From Streptomyces sp. NBC_00237 (GTDB taxonomy: Bacteria > Actinomycetota > Actinomycetes > Streptomycetales > Streptomycetaceae), in NCBI RefSeq assembly GCF_026342435.1, contig NZ_JAPEMT010000001.1:2660501-2724500 (forward strand): a DNA stretch of 64,000 nucleotides. The letters run 5' to 3'. The notes beneath the pieces were generated by a model that was not told the origin of the DNA, did no database searches, and saw only the letters and a program-made list of their open reading frames with translations. The position numbers and the translations under genes are program-made. Of this stretch, positions 7,711 through 17,942 are shown one piece after another (positions within the stretch are counted from its first letter, which is position 1; the number at the start of each line of letters is the position of its first letter).

Positions 7711-9255
7711 ATGCCCGAGAGCGCACCACCGCCCGCGAGCACCTCCCGGCCCGAGGGCACCACGCCCCAGGTCAACCGCCTCAAGGCCAACTCCGTCGGT
7801 CTCGTCGGCGTCGTCTTCATGGCGGTCGCCACCGCCGCCCCGATCACCGCGATGACCGGCAACCTCCCCATCGCCGTCGGTTTCGGCAACGGCACGGGCG
7901 CCCCCGCCGGTTACCTCTTCGCCACCCTCGTCCTGACCGTCTTCTCGGTCGGCTACGTCGCCATGGCCAAGCGCATCACCGCCGCCGGAGCCTTCTACGG
8001 GTACATCTCGCACGGCCTCGGCCGCATCGCGGGCATGGCCTCGGGGATGCTCGCGATCCTCGCGTACGTCGTCTTCGAGGCGTCCATCGTCGGGATCTTC
8101 GCCTACTTCGCGCAGACCACGATGGAGGCGCAGCTCGGCGTCGACCTCCCCTGGATCCTGTACGCGGCCCTCATGCTCGCCGTGACGGCGGCCCTCTCGT
8201 ACTTCGACATCAACCTGACCGCGAAGGCGCTCGGCGTGATGCTGGTCGGCGAGATCGCCGTCCTCTTCGCGGTCGCCACCGCCGTCCTCCTGGCGGGCGG
8301 CGGCCCCGACGGCATCCCCGTCGAGCCGATCAACCCGGTCAACGCCTTCACCGGGACCTCCGCCGGGCTCGGCCTCTTCTTCGCCTTCTGGTCGTGGGTG
8401 GGCTTCGAGTCCACGGCGATGTACGGGGAGGAGTCCCGCAACCCCAAGAAGGTCATCCCGCGCGCCACCCTGATCTCGGTGGTCGGCGTCGGCCTCTTCT
8501 ACATCTACGTGTCCTGGATGACCATCGCGGGCAACGGCCTGGCGGGCGCGGTGAAGGTCTCGTCCTCCGCCAGCCCGCTCGACCTGTTCTTCGACCCGGC
8601 CCGCACCTTCATCGGCGGCTGGGCCGTGAACGCCTTCCAGTGGCTGCTGCTCACCGGGTCCTTCGCCTGCGGGATGGCCTTCCACCAGTGCGCCTCGCGC
8701 TATCTGTACGCCGTCGGGCGCGAGGGCTTCCTGCACCCGGCGCTGGGCCGCACGCACGCCTCGCACGGCTCCCCGTACGTCGCCTCCTTCGTGCAGTCGG
8801 CGATCGCGGTGGTGCTGGTCGGCGCGTTCTGGCTGGCGGGCGATGACCCGTACATCCACCTCTACACGCTGCTCGCGATCCTCGGCACGATGGCGATCCT
8901 CATCGTCCAGACGCTGTGCTCGTTCGCGGTGATCGGGTACTTCCGCAGGAACCACCCCGAGGACCGGCACTGGTTCCGGACCTTCACCGCGCCGCTGCTC
9001 GGTGGCATCGGCATGATCGCCGTCGTCGTACTGCTGATCATGAACATGGAAACGGCGGCCGGTCTGGCCGCCGATTCCGTCTTCTTCACGCTGATCCCGT
9101 GGATCGTCGGGGTCGTCTTCTTCGGGGGGCTCGGCCTCGGCTTCTACCTCAAGGCCAAGCGCCCCGACCGGTACGCGGTGATCGGCCGGATCGTCCTGGA
9201 GGACGCCACCGAGCGCACGGACACCCCCGACGAGTCAGCCCCCGTACGCCCCTGA
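7711..9255 (+). CDS. APC-superfamily amino acid permease
   Basis: This is a 514-residue integral membrane transporter with about 12 hydrophobic segments. The first span carries the APC feature AVATAAPITAMTGNLP (unwound helix 1), and a later segment reads FFAFWSWVGFESTAMYGEESRNPKK, typical of APC amino acid/polyamine permeases. The open frame extends upstream to 7534, but ATG 7711 is preferred: AAGAGAGAG lies just upstream and the protein then starts with a usual short hydrophilic tail. It is divergent from the PucR-type regulator, which suggests uptake of an amine or amino acid that is catabolised on demand. The last 21 bases overlap the convergent GH15 gene. Confidence 0.88.
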   Translation: MPESAPPPASTSRPEGTTPQVNRLKANSVGLVGVVFMAVATAAPITAMTGNLPIAVGFGNGTGAPAGYLFATLVLTVFSVGYVAMAKRITAAGAFYGYISHGLGRIAGMASGMLAILAYVVFEASIVGIFAYFAQTTMEAQLGVDLPWILYAALMLAVTAALSYFDINLTAKALGVMLVGEIAVLFAVATAVLLAGGGPDGIPVEPINPVNAFTGTSAGLGLFFAFWSWVGFESTAMYGEESRNPKKVIPRATLISVVGVGLFYIYVSWMTIAGNGLAGAVKVSSSASPLDLFFDPARTFIGGWAVNAFQWLLLTGSFACGMAFHQCASRYLYAVGREGFLHPALGRTHASHGSPYVASFVQSAIAVVLVGAFWLAGDDPYIHLYTLLAILGTMAILIVQTLCSFAVIGYFRRNHPEDRHWFRTFTAPLLGGIGMIAVVVLLIMNMETAAGLAADSVFFTLIPWIVGVVFFGGLGLGFYLKAKRPDRYAVIGRIVLEDATERTDTPDESAPVRP

Positions 9256-11037
9256 GGCCGTCAGCCGCAGTGCCGTGTCGATCAGCGGCACGTGGCTGAA
9301 CGCCTGCGGGAAGTTGCCGACCTGGCGCTGGAGGCGGGAGTCCCACTCCTCCGCCAACAGCCCCAGGTCGTTACGGAGCGACAGGAGCTTCTCGAAGAGC
9401 TTGCGGGCCTCGTCGACCCGGCCGATCATCGCCAGGTCGTCCGCCAGCCAGAACGAGCAGGCCAGGAACGCCCCCTCGTCGCCCTCCAGACCGTCCACGC
9501 CCGCGTCGTCGCCCGAGGTCGGGTAGCGCAGCACGAAGCCGTCCGGCGTCGACAGTTCGCGCTGGATGGCCTCGATGGTGCCGATGACGCGCTTGTCGTC
9601 GGGCGGCAGGAAGCCCATCTGCGGGATGAGCAGCAGGGAGGCGTCCAGCTCCTTGGAGCCGTAGGACTGCGTGAAGGTGTTGCGCTCGGGGTCGTAGCCC
9701 TTCTCGCAGACGTCGCGGTGGATTTCCTCGCGCAGTTCGCGCCAGCGCTCCAGGGGGCCGTCCGCGTCGCCGCCCTCGATCAGCTTGATCGTGCGGTCGA
9801 CGGCGACCCACGCCATCACCTTGGAGTGCACGAAGTGGCGGCGCGGGCCGCGCACCTCCCAGATGCCCTCGTCCGGCTGGTTCCAGTGGTCCTCCAGGTA
9901 GCGGATCAGCTTGAGCTGGAGGAGGGACGCGTAGTCGTTGCGGGCCAGGCCCGTCATGTGCGCCAGGTGCAGGGCCTCGGTGACCTCGCCGTACACGTCG
10001 AGCTGGAGCTGGTGGGCCGCGCCGTTCCCGACCCGTACCGGCCCGGAGTTCTCGTAGCCCGGCAGCCAGTCCAGCTCCGCCTCGCCGAGCTCCCGCTCGC
10101 CCGCGATCCCGTACATGATCTGGAGGTTCTCGGGGTCGCCCGCGACCGCGCGCAGCAGCCACTCGCGCCAGGCGCGGGCCTCCTCGCGGTAGCCGGTGCG
10201 CAGCAGCGAGGAGAGCGTGATGGCGGCGTCGCGCAGCCAGGTGTAGCGGTAGTCCCAGTTCCGGGAGCCGCCGATGTCCTCCGGAAGAGAGGTGGTCGGT
10301 GCGGCGACGATGCCGCCGGTGGGGGCGTACGTCAGCGCCTTCAGCGTGATCAGCGAGCGGACCACCGCCTCGCGGTAAGGCCCGTGGTACGTACAGTGTT
10401 CGACCCACTCGCGCCAGAAGTCGAGGGTGAGGTCGAGCGCGCCCTCCGGGTCGGGCAGCGGCGGCGCCTCCTTGTGCGAGGGCTGCCACTGGATGGTGAA
10501 GGCGAGCCGCTCACCGGGCGCGACAGTGAAGTCGGAGTGCGTGGTGAGGTCCTGGCCGTGCGTCTCGACGTCCGTGTCCAGCCATACGGAGTCGGGACCC
10601 GCCACCGCCACCGTGCGGCCGTCCACCCGGTGCACCCACGGCACGATCCGGCCGTAGCTGAACCGCATGCGCAGCGCCGAGTGCATCGGCACCCGGCCGC
10701 TGACCCCCTCCACGATTCTGGTGAGCTGTGGTGCGCCGTCGCGCGGCGGCATGAAGTCCGTCACCCGGACCGTGCCCCTTGGGGTGTCCCACTCCTGTTC
10801 CAGGACGAGGGAGTCCCCCCGGTAGCGGCGGCGGGAGGCCGCGGGGGCCTCGGTGCCTTCCGGGTAGGAGGGTCCGATCCGCCAGAAGCCGTGCTCCTCG
10901 GTTCCGAGAAGCCCGGCGAAGACGGCATGGGAGTCGAAGCGGGGCAGGCACAGCCAGTCGACTGAGCCGTCCCGGCAGACCAGCGCCGCTGTCTGCATGT
11001 CTCCGATGAGTGCGTAGTCCTCGATGCGCCCGGCCAC
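9235..11037 (-). CDS. glycoside hydrolase family 15 (trehalase/glucoamylase-like)
   Basis: The product is a 600-residue cytoplasmic protein with no signal peptide. The N-terminal beta domain begins GRIEDYALIGDMQTAALV. The (alpha/alpha)6 barrel has SLPEDIGGSRNWDYRYTWLRDAA, and the C-terminal part has DEGAFLACSFWLADDL and GLLAEEWD with the candidate catalytic acids. Actinobacterial members include trehalases that split trehalose to glucose; a glucoamylase-like activity cannot be excluded. GTG 11037 is chosen over the longer TTG frame (11064) because GGAG sits about 9 bases upstream and homologues begin at this residue. It overlaps the permease gene tail to tail. Confidence 0.88.
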   Translation of the reverse strand: MAGRIEDYALIGDMQTAALVCRDGSVDWLCLPRFDSHAVFAGLLGTEEHGFWRIGPSYPEGTEAPAASRRRYRGDSLVLEQEWDTPRGTVRVTDFMPPRDGAPQLTRIVEGVSGRVPMHSALRMRFSYGRIVPWVHRVDGRTVAVAGPDSVWLDTDVETHGQDLTTHSDFTVAPGERLAFTIQWQPSHKEAPPLPDPEGALDLTLDFWREWVEHCTYHGPYREAVVRSLITLKALTYAPTGGIVAAPTTSLPEDIGGSRNWDYRYTWLRDAAITLSSLLRTGYREEARAWREWLLRAVAGDPENLQIMYGIAGERELGEAELDWLPGYENSGPVRVGNGAAHQLQLDVYGEVTEALHLAHMTGLARNDYASLLQLKLIRYLEDHWNQPDEGIWEVRGPRRHFVHSKVMAWVAVDRTIKLIEGGDADGPLERWRELREEIHRDVCEKGYDPERNTFTQSYGSKELDASLLLIPQMGFLPPDDKRVIGTIEAIQRELSTPDGFVLRYPTSGDDAGVDGLEGDEGAFLACSFWLADDLAMIGRVDEARKLFEKLLSLRNDLGLLAEEWDSRLQRQVGNFPQAFSHVPLIDTALRLTASGAYGG

Positions 11038-11140
11038 GTGCAATCTCCAGTCGAACGGCCACAATCGCCCCCCACGGGAGGAGGCGGTCTGCGGTCAGGG
11101 GATCTTCGACGGCGAGCTTCAGGGGCCGGGAGCGGGCGGG

Positions 11141-11245
11141 ATGGGTGCCTTCGCCGGCCGGCTCGCAGCGATGTTCCGTGAAGGATACGACGCAGGAAGC
11201 TCATCTGCGGGAGGTCATCGCAAGGTGAGTGGGCCGAACGGGTGA
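11141..11245 (+). CDS. possible 34-residue small protein
   Basis: A short frame starts at ATG 11141 with GGGAG and GGCGGG just upstream and encodes MGAFAGRLAAMFREGYDAG plus a hydrophilic tail. It sits in the 609-base gap between the GH15 gene and pyrG. I recognise no family and codon use is not decisive, so it may be fortuitous. The rest of the gap holds a pair of direct repeats (11392-11459) and, near 11508, a TACCCT that could be a pyrG -10 element without a convincing -35. Confidence 0.2.
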   Translation: MGAFAGRLAAMFREGYDAGSSSAGGHRKVSGPNG

Positions 11246-11391
11246 GGTGCAGGTGACGCCAGTGTGCTCGTACGGTGAAGGCGGCTCGAACGGGTGGCCG
11301 GAGCGTTGCCCGCAGGGGTTCCGCGCGTCCACGGGCGTCTTCACAGGTACGTAGACGAAGACGACCGAAAACTGATCGGAAACGGTCTGGC

Positions 11392-11459
11392 GGAGCACCC
11401 CGGGTCCCCGTCGCGGGATGCCCCGGGATCCCGCCACGGAGCATCCCGGGCCCCCGTCG
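11392..11459. repeat. 22-bp direct repeat upstream of pyrG
   Basis: Two near-identical copies (11392-11413 and 11438-11459), starting GGAGCA and rich in CCCGGG/CCCCGTCG, are spaced 46 bases apart about 190-255 bases before pyrG. They could fold with the intervening CCCCGGGATCC into alternative hairpins. A role in pyrG leader control is possible, but only the repetition itself is seen. Confidence 0.5.
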
Positions 11460-11646
11460 GGGCGGACGCCGGAAGCAGCCTCCCGGAGTCACTGTTACCC
11501 TGGTAGCCCGTGGGCGGTGGGAGCAAAACCCCCCGAACCGCAGCGACGGCACCCCCCGAAAACATCCGGTGAATCCACCGATGTGCACCGTCGGGGAGGC
11601 CGGAAACGCACCCTCACCTCGCGACCACGGGAGCCCCGTCTTGGCC

Positions 11647-13311
<1,665 letters not shown>

Positions 13312-13330
13312 GTCCCAGGCACTACGGTTG

Positions 13331-13370
13331 ACCGGGGTGGGAGCCGCTTCCAGGCTCCTGCCCCGGTTTT
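13331..13370 (+). terminator. hairpin terminator after pyrG
   Basis: ACCGGGG-T-GGGAGCC pairs with GGCTCC-TG-CCCCGGT around a 7-base loop, followed by TTTTCTC. This is a canonical intrinsic terminator. It ends 20 bases before the start of the NUDIX gene, so that gene needs its own promoter or readthrough. Confidence 0.8.
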
Positions 13371-13390
13371 CTCGTTGCATGGAGGCGTAC

Positions 13391-14011
13391 GTGGCGATCA
13401 AGGACACCCCCCAGGAGTGGCAGGTCACCAAGACGGTGACCCCGTTCGAGGGGGCCAAGACCAGTGTCCGTACCGACAGCGTGGTCATGCCGGACGGTTC
13501 CGTCGCGGGCCGTGACTACCAGGTGCACCCGGGCTCGGTCGCCGTCCTGGCGCTCGACGACGCCGGGCGGGTCGCCGTCCTCTCCCAGTACCGCCACCCG
13601 GTGCGCCAGAAGCTGTGGGAGATCCCGGCCGGGCTCCTCGACGTACCCGGGGAGAACCCGCTGCACGCCGCCCAGCGCGAACTGTACGAGGAGGCGCACA
13701 TCAAGGCGGGGGACTGGCGGGTGCTCACGGACGTGTACACCTCGCCGGGCGGTTCCGACGAAGCGGTACGGATCTTCCTCGCCAGGGACCTCTCCGAGGC
13801 GGAGGGCGAGCGGTACGAGGTCTCTGACGAGGAGGCCGACATGGAGCACGCCCGCGTCCCCCTCGCGGAGCTGGTGCAGGGGGTCCTGGGCGGGGAGCTG
13901 CACAACAACTGCCTGGTCGTCGGCGTGCTCGCGCTGACGTCCGCGATGGCGGGGGAGGGCCTGGACGCGCTGCGCCCGGCGGAGGCGGCGTGGCCCGCGA
14001 GGCCCTTCTGA
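13391..14011 (+). CDS. NUDIX hydrolase, ADP-ribose pyrophosphatase type
   Basis: Predicted to split ADP-ribose to AMP and ribose 5-phosphate. The NUDIX box lies at GLLDVPGENPLHAAQRELYE followed by EAHI; there is one extra residue between the first Gly and Glu compared with GX5EX7REUXEEXGU, a form I recall from actinobacterial homologues. A VYTSPGGSDE segment after the box is characteristic of the ADP-ribose branch. GTG 13391 is chosen over the longer frame (13328) because GGAGG sits five bases upstream and the earlier part lies in the terminator hairpin. The pyrG-NUDIX neighbourhood matches mycobacteria. Confidence 0.88.
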   Translation: MAIKDTPQEWQVTKTVTPFEGAKTSVRTDSVVMPDGSVAGRDYQVHPGSVAVLALDDAGRVAVLSQYRHPVRQKLWEIPAGLLDVPGENPLHAAQRELYEEAHIKAGDWRVLTDVYTSPGGSDEAVRIFLARDLSEAEGERYEVSDEEADMEHARVPLAELVQGVLGGELHNNCLVVGVLALTSAMAGEGLDALRPAEAAWPARPF

Positions 14012-14057
14012 GGTTCGGGACCGCACGCGACGGCCTCGGTCGGTATCGATGGGTCTC

Positions 14058-14157
14058 GATCGGCAGGGGGCGACCGGCCTTGATCCCCACGGATCGGCGT
14101 TGATCGTAAAAACTGCTGATCCGATCGGGGGACCTCTCCGCCACGCTCCCCCGGATC
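14058..14157. promoter_or_regulatory. cluster of GATC motifs upstream of the STAND gene
   Basis: Seven GATC tetranucleotides, mostly as GATCGG or its complement, occur within 100 bases (14058, 14082, 14092, 14102, 14118, 14123, 14154). Base composition alone would predict far fewer. The interval precedes a TAGGCT resembling a HrdB-type -10 box near 14176. It may be a multi-site operator for the gene at 14240. No binding protein is identified. Confidence 0.35.
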
Positions 14158-14239
14158 GGTAGCAGAGCGTGAACTAGGCTCGAATCCCCGGCCGCAGTCG
14201 CCGCCGGGGATCGTGCGCAGGCGGACGGGAGCGTGGCCC

Positions 14240-16303
14240 GTGACGGACCAGGCGGTGGACATCGGCGGCGCGGCGGCGGTCACGGCGACCGGCCCCTCGG
14301 CGGCCTCGGCCCATGACTGGGCGACCGGCGAATTCTTCGGCCGGAAAAGGGAGTTGAAGGAACTGCGCGCCGACATCGCGCGCACGGGCCTGGACACCCT
14401 CACCGGCCGCAAGGTGCCCAGAGCACGCGTCCTGCTGATCGCCGGACGCCCCGGTTCCGGCCGCACCGCACTCGCCGAGGAACTCGCCCGCGGCCTCGCC
14501 GACGCCTACCCCGACGGGGCGCTGCGGGCCCGCCTCACCGCGTCCGGCGGGGCGCGGATTCCGACGGAGGAGACCGCCCGGGGCCTCCTGGACGACCTGG
14601 GCATCGCGGCCCCCGCCGGAGCCGACGGGGACACCCTCGCGGAGATGGTGCGCGAGGCCCTCGCCGTGCGCAGGGCGCTCCTCGTCCTGGACGACGCGGC
14701 GGACGCCGAACAGGTGGACCCGCTGCTTCCGGACAATCCCGAGTGCCTGGTCGTGGCCACCTCGCAAGGTCCGCTGACCGGCATCGTGGACGTGCGGCCG
14801 TGCACGCTGGGCGGCCTCGACACGGCGTCCGCCGTCGCCCTCCTCGCCCACTACACCGGCAAGGTCCGCATCACCGTCGACCCGACGGCCGCCGACGCGC
14901 TCGCCGAGGAGTGCGGCGGACAGCCCGCCGCACTCGTCCTGGTCGGCGGCTGGCTCGCCGCCCGCCCCAAGTCCTCCGTGGCGGACGTCACCAAGCACCT
15001 CCACGAACTTCCCGAGGACCCGGAGCAGCCGCAGGGCGCGGGCCCGTTGGCGCGGACGCTGCGGCTGGTGTACGAATCGCTGCCGCAGCCCGCGGCCCGG
15101 ATACTGCGACTGCTCGCCCTCGCTCCGGCCGGACTCGCCGACGCGCACACCGCGTCCGCGCTGGCCGGGTGCTCGGTGTCGGCGGCGCAGACCACGCTGG
15201 ACGACTTCGCGGTGCAGGGACTGCTGCACCCGGTGCACGGACCGGTGCCGCAGTATCTGGTGCCGGGGTGTCTGGCCCCGCTGCTGATGGGCTTGACGGA
15301 AACTCAGGACCGGCCCGGCGAACGGCAGTTGGCGCGGGCCAGGATGCTGGAGCGGACGGTGCGCCAGCTCCACTCGTGCCGGGCGGTCACCGAGCCCGAG
15401 GGCTCCCCGGCCCGCAAGAAGCTCGCCGGGCTGCCGCGCTCGCTGCGGTTCTCCCACGAGCGCGCCGCCGCCGAGTGGCTGCGCGCCCGGCAGCCCGCAC
15501 TGCTCGCCGCCGCCCGCGCGGCAGTCGAGGACGGCGGTCTCGACACCCTCGCCCGCCGACTGGTCGCCGCTCTCGTACGGGCCCTGGTCGCGCACCGGGG
15601 CACCGAGCAGGCGGCCCCCGAGCTGTACGGGCTGCACCGGCTCGTCCTGGACGTCGCCGAGCGGCGGAACCTGCACCGGGAGAAGGCGGCGGCCCTGCTC
15701 AATCTGGCCGACCTGGACGCCGGGACCGGGCGCACGGGCGAGGCACTGGCCCGCTACCGGGCGGCCCTGGACGCCGCGCGGACGGCCCAGGACCCCTACG
15801 CCACCACCCGCGCGATGGAATCCGTAGGAGGGACGTACCAGGAAATGGGGGATTTCTCACGCGCCTCCGACTGGTACGGGCGGGCGCTCGCCCAGCGCCT
15901 CGCGCGCGGCGAGCACGAGGACGGGGCCCGGCTCTACGGGCGGCTCGGCGCGGCGCACACCTACGCGGGCCGGTACGGGGAGGCGCTGCGGGAGTGGCGC
16001 GCCGCCGCCGCCGCGCTGCGCAGGATCGGCGATCTCCCGGGCTACGCACGGGCGTTGAGCGAGATGGCCCGGGTGCAGGAGTACGCCGGACGGCCCGAGG
16101 AGTGCCTGCGGACCTGCCAGGAGGCGGTGGAGTGGGCGCGCCAAGCCGAGGACGTACGACTTCAGGCGGCTCTTCAGCTGCGGCTGGCCGACACGCTGGA
16201 CCGGCTCGGCGACCCCGCTTCGGCCAGGCTGCACAGGGGGGCGGCCCAGAGACTAATGGAAGATGAGGTTCCAGCCTACGAAATCCGTAGCGCATCCGCG
16301 TGA
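14240..16303 (+). CDS. STAND-type NTPase with TPR repeats
   Basis: This is a 687-residue NB-ARC-like signalling ATPase. The P-loop is LLIAGRPGSGRTALAEEL, where the invariant Walker A lysine is replaced by arginine. Walker B is ALLVLDDAAD, and a winged-helix-like region follows (RTLRLVYESLPQPAARILRL). The C-terminal third carries tetratricopeptide helices (LLNLADLDAGTGRTGEALAR, YGRLGAAHTYAGRYGEALRE). GTG 14240 is chosen because GGGAG lies 8 bases upstream; GTG 14213 would add nine residues. There is no SARP-type DNA-binding domain. Streptomycetes encode many such proteins with mostly unknown targets. The position between the NUDIX gene and ald does not reveal its function. Confidence 0.8.
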   Translation: MTDQAVDIGGAAAVTATGPSAASAHDWATGEFFGRKRELKELRADIARTGLDTLTGRKVPRARVLLIAGRPGSGRTALAEELARGLADAYPDGALRARLTASGGARIPTEETARGLLDDLGIAAPAGADGDTLAEMVREALAVRRALLVLDDAADAEQVDPLLPDNPECLVVATSQGPLTGIVDVRPCTLGGLDTASAVALLAHYTGKVRITVDPTAADALAEECGGQPAALVLVGGWLAARPKSSVADVTKHLHELPEDPEQPQGAGPLARTLRLVYESLPQPAARILRLLALAPAGLADAHTASALAGCSVSAAQTTLDDFAVQGLLHPVHGPVPQYLVPGCLAPLLMGLTETQDRPGERQLARARMLERTVRQLHSCRAVTEPEGSPARKKLAGLPRSLRFSHERAAAEWLRARQPALLAAARAAVEDGGLDTLARRLVAALVRALVAHRGTEQAAPELYGLHRLVLDVAERRNLHREKAAALLNLADLDAGTGRTGEALARYRAALDAARTAQDPYATTRAMESVGGTYQEMGDFSRASDWYGRALAQRLARGEHEDGARLYGRLGAAHTYAGRYGEALREWRAAAAALRRIGDLPGYARALSEMARVQEYAGRPEECLRTCQEAVEWARQAEDVRLQAALQLRLADTLDRLGDPASARLHRGAAQRLMEDEVPAYEIRSASA

Positions 16304-16476
16304 AGTTGATGCTTTGTAAGGCTAGACAGCTGGAAATCCTTCATTAGACTGACTTTGCCGCATCCGTTCGCGGCGTTCCCCAGGCATGCCCTCTGTGTCT
16401 GGTCGTACGCGTTGAGTGCCCGTTTTCGGGTACTTGTTCCGTACTCCCGTCTCGTACCCCACTTAAGTCAAGGACC

Positions 16477-17601
16477 GTGATCGACGTGAAGGTCGGCATC
16501 CCCCGCGAGGTCAAGAACAACGAGTTCCGGGTGGCCATCACCCCGGCCGGCGTGCACGAGCTCGTGCGCCACGGCCACCAGGTCGTCATCGAGAAGGACG
16601 CCGGCATCGGCTCCTCGATCACGGACGGCGAGTACGTCTCGGCCGGTGCCCGCATCCTGGACACCGCCGACGAGGTCTGGGCCACCGCCGACCTGCTCCT
16701 GAAGGTCAAGGAGCCGATCGCCGAGGAGTACCACCGCCTCCGCAAGGACCAGACGCTCTTCACCTACCTGCACCTCGCGGCCTCCCGCGAGTGCACGGAC
16801 GCACTCCTTGAGTCCGGCACCACCGCCATCGCGTACGAGACGGTCGAGACCGCGAACCGCGCGCTCCCGCTGCTCGCCCCGATGTCCGAGGTCGCGGGCC
16901 GCATCGCCCCGCAGGTCGGCGCGTACCACCTGATGCGCCAGGTCGGCGGCCGCGGCGTGCTCCCGGGCGGCGTCCCGGGTACGGCGGCGGGCAAGGCCGT
17001 CGTCATCGGCGGCGGCGTCTCCGGCTGGAACGCCACCCAGATCGCCGTCGGCATGGGCTTCCACGTGACCCTGCTCGACCGCGACATCAACAAGCTGCGC
17101 GAGGCCGACAAGATCTTCGGCACCCAGGTGCAGACGATCGTCTCCAACTCCTTCGAGCTGGAGAAGGCCGTCGTCGAGGCCGACCTCGTCATCGGCGCCG
17201 TGCTGATCCCGGGCGCCAAGGCCCCGAAGCTGGTCACCAACGAGCTCGTCGCCAAGATGAAGCCCGGAAGTGTACTTGTCGACATTGCAATTGATCAGGG
17301 CGGTTGCTTCGAGGACTCGCACCCGACCACGCACGCCGAGCCGACCTTCAAGGTCCACGACTCGGTCTTCTACTGCGTGGCCAACATGCCGGGCGCCGTT
17401 CCGAACACCTCGACGTACGCGCTGACCAACGCCACGCTGCCGTACATCGTCGAGCTCGCGAACCGCGGCTGGGTCGAGGCGCTGCGCCGCGACGCCGCGC
17501 TCGCCAAGGGCCTCAACACCCATGACGGCCAGGTCGTTTACCGCGAGGTGGCCGAGGCGCACGAGCTGCCGCACGTGGAGCTGAGCACCCTCCTCGGCTG
17601 A
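16477..17601 (+). CDS. ald: alanine dehydrogenase
   Basis: Oxidatively deaminates L-alanine to pyruvate and ammonia with NAD. The protein begins with the family signature VGIPREVKNNEFRVAITPAG, has the substrate-contact region LFTYLHLAA and a Rossmann loop VVIGGGVSGWNATQIA, and ends LPHVELSTLLG. Its length of 374 residues is normal. The start is either GTG 16477 or GTG 16486; AAGGA at 16470 is too close to the first and somewhat far from the second. The 173-base region before it separates it from the STAND gene, and a strong inverted repeat follows the stop. Confidence 0.96.
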   Translation: MIDVKVGIPREVKNNEFRVAITPAGVHELVRHGHQVVIEKDAGIGSSITDGEYVSAGARILDTADEVWATADLLLKVKEPIAEEYHRLRKDQTLFTYLHLAASRECTDALLESGTTAIAYETVETANRALPLLAPMSEVAGRIAPQVGAYHLMRQVGGRGVLPGGVPGTAAGKAVVIGGGVSGWNATQIAVGMGFHVTLLDRDINKLREADKIFGTQVQTIVSNSFELEKAVVEADLVIGAVLIPGAKAPKLVTNELVAKMKPGSVLVDIAIDQGGCFEDSHPTTHAEPTFKVHDSVFYCVANMPGAVPNTSTYALTNATLPYIVELANRGWVEALRRDAALAKGLNTHDGQVVYREVAEAHELPHVELSTLLG

Positions 17602-17632
17602 CCCGTCAACAGGCGTCGTCAACATCGCGCGC

Positions 17633-17666
17633 CCGGCCGGACCTTGCCCACGCGAGGTCCGGCCGG
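17633..17666 (+). terminator. inverted repeat after ald
   Basis: A perfect 11-base stem (CCGGCCGGACC / GGTCCGGCCGG) with a 12-base loop starts 31 bases after the ald stop. There is no T-run, as is common for streptomycete terminators. It ends the ald unit before the ParA promoter region. Confidence 0.65.
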
Positions 17667-17836
17667 ACGCGTGTCCGGCCGCTTTGCGACACTCGCTCAA
17701 CTCGTCGCGAACGCAACCTTTTCACCGTTTCGCACCCCTGTGAAACGTGTCGGTCGCACCGTGCTCGGGTGCTCGCGCACCCTTGACAGAGAGGTGTTCC
17801 GTTGCCGACACATCGACCCGGGTCCGGTGGATTGTG

Positions 17837-17866
17837 TTGCTGCGGAGCGGTGACACGCCATAGAGT
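17837..17866 (+). promoter_or_regulatory. candidate promoter of the parA-scpAB operon
   Basis: TTGCTG and TAGAGT are separated by 18 bases, a fair match to HrdB-type streptomycete promoters, 77 bases before the ParA start. A second possible -35 (TTGACA, 17783-17788) lies farther upstream without a clear -10. No other promoter-like spacing was seen before rluB, which fits a single operon. Confidence 0.45.
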
Positions 17867-17942
17867 CGGCCACCGTCGGCATGGTGCCACGCTGACCTAT
17901 CGATAAGTTTCCTGGTCACGTCCCAAGGAGGTAAGACGACTT

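Noticed and set aside
11275..11646. Extended N-terminus of pyrG from 11275
   Set aside because: No similarity to CTP synthase and it includes the direct repeats; a ribosome-binding site lies directly before 11641/11647.
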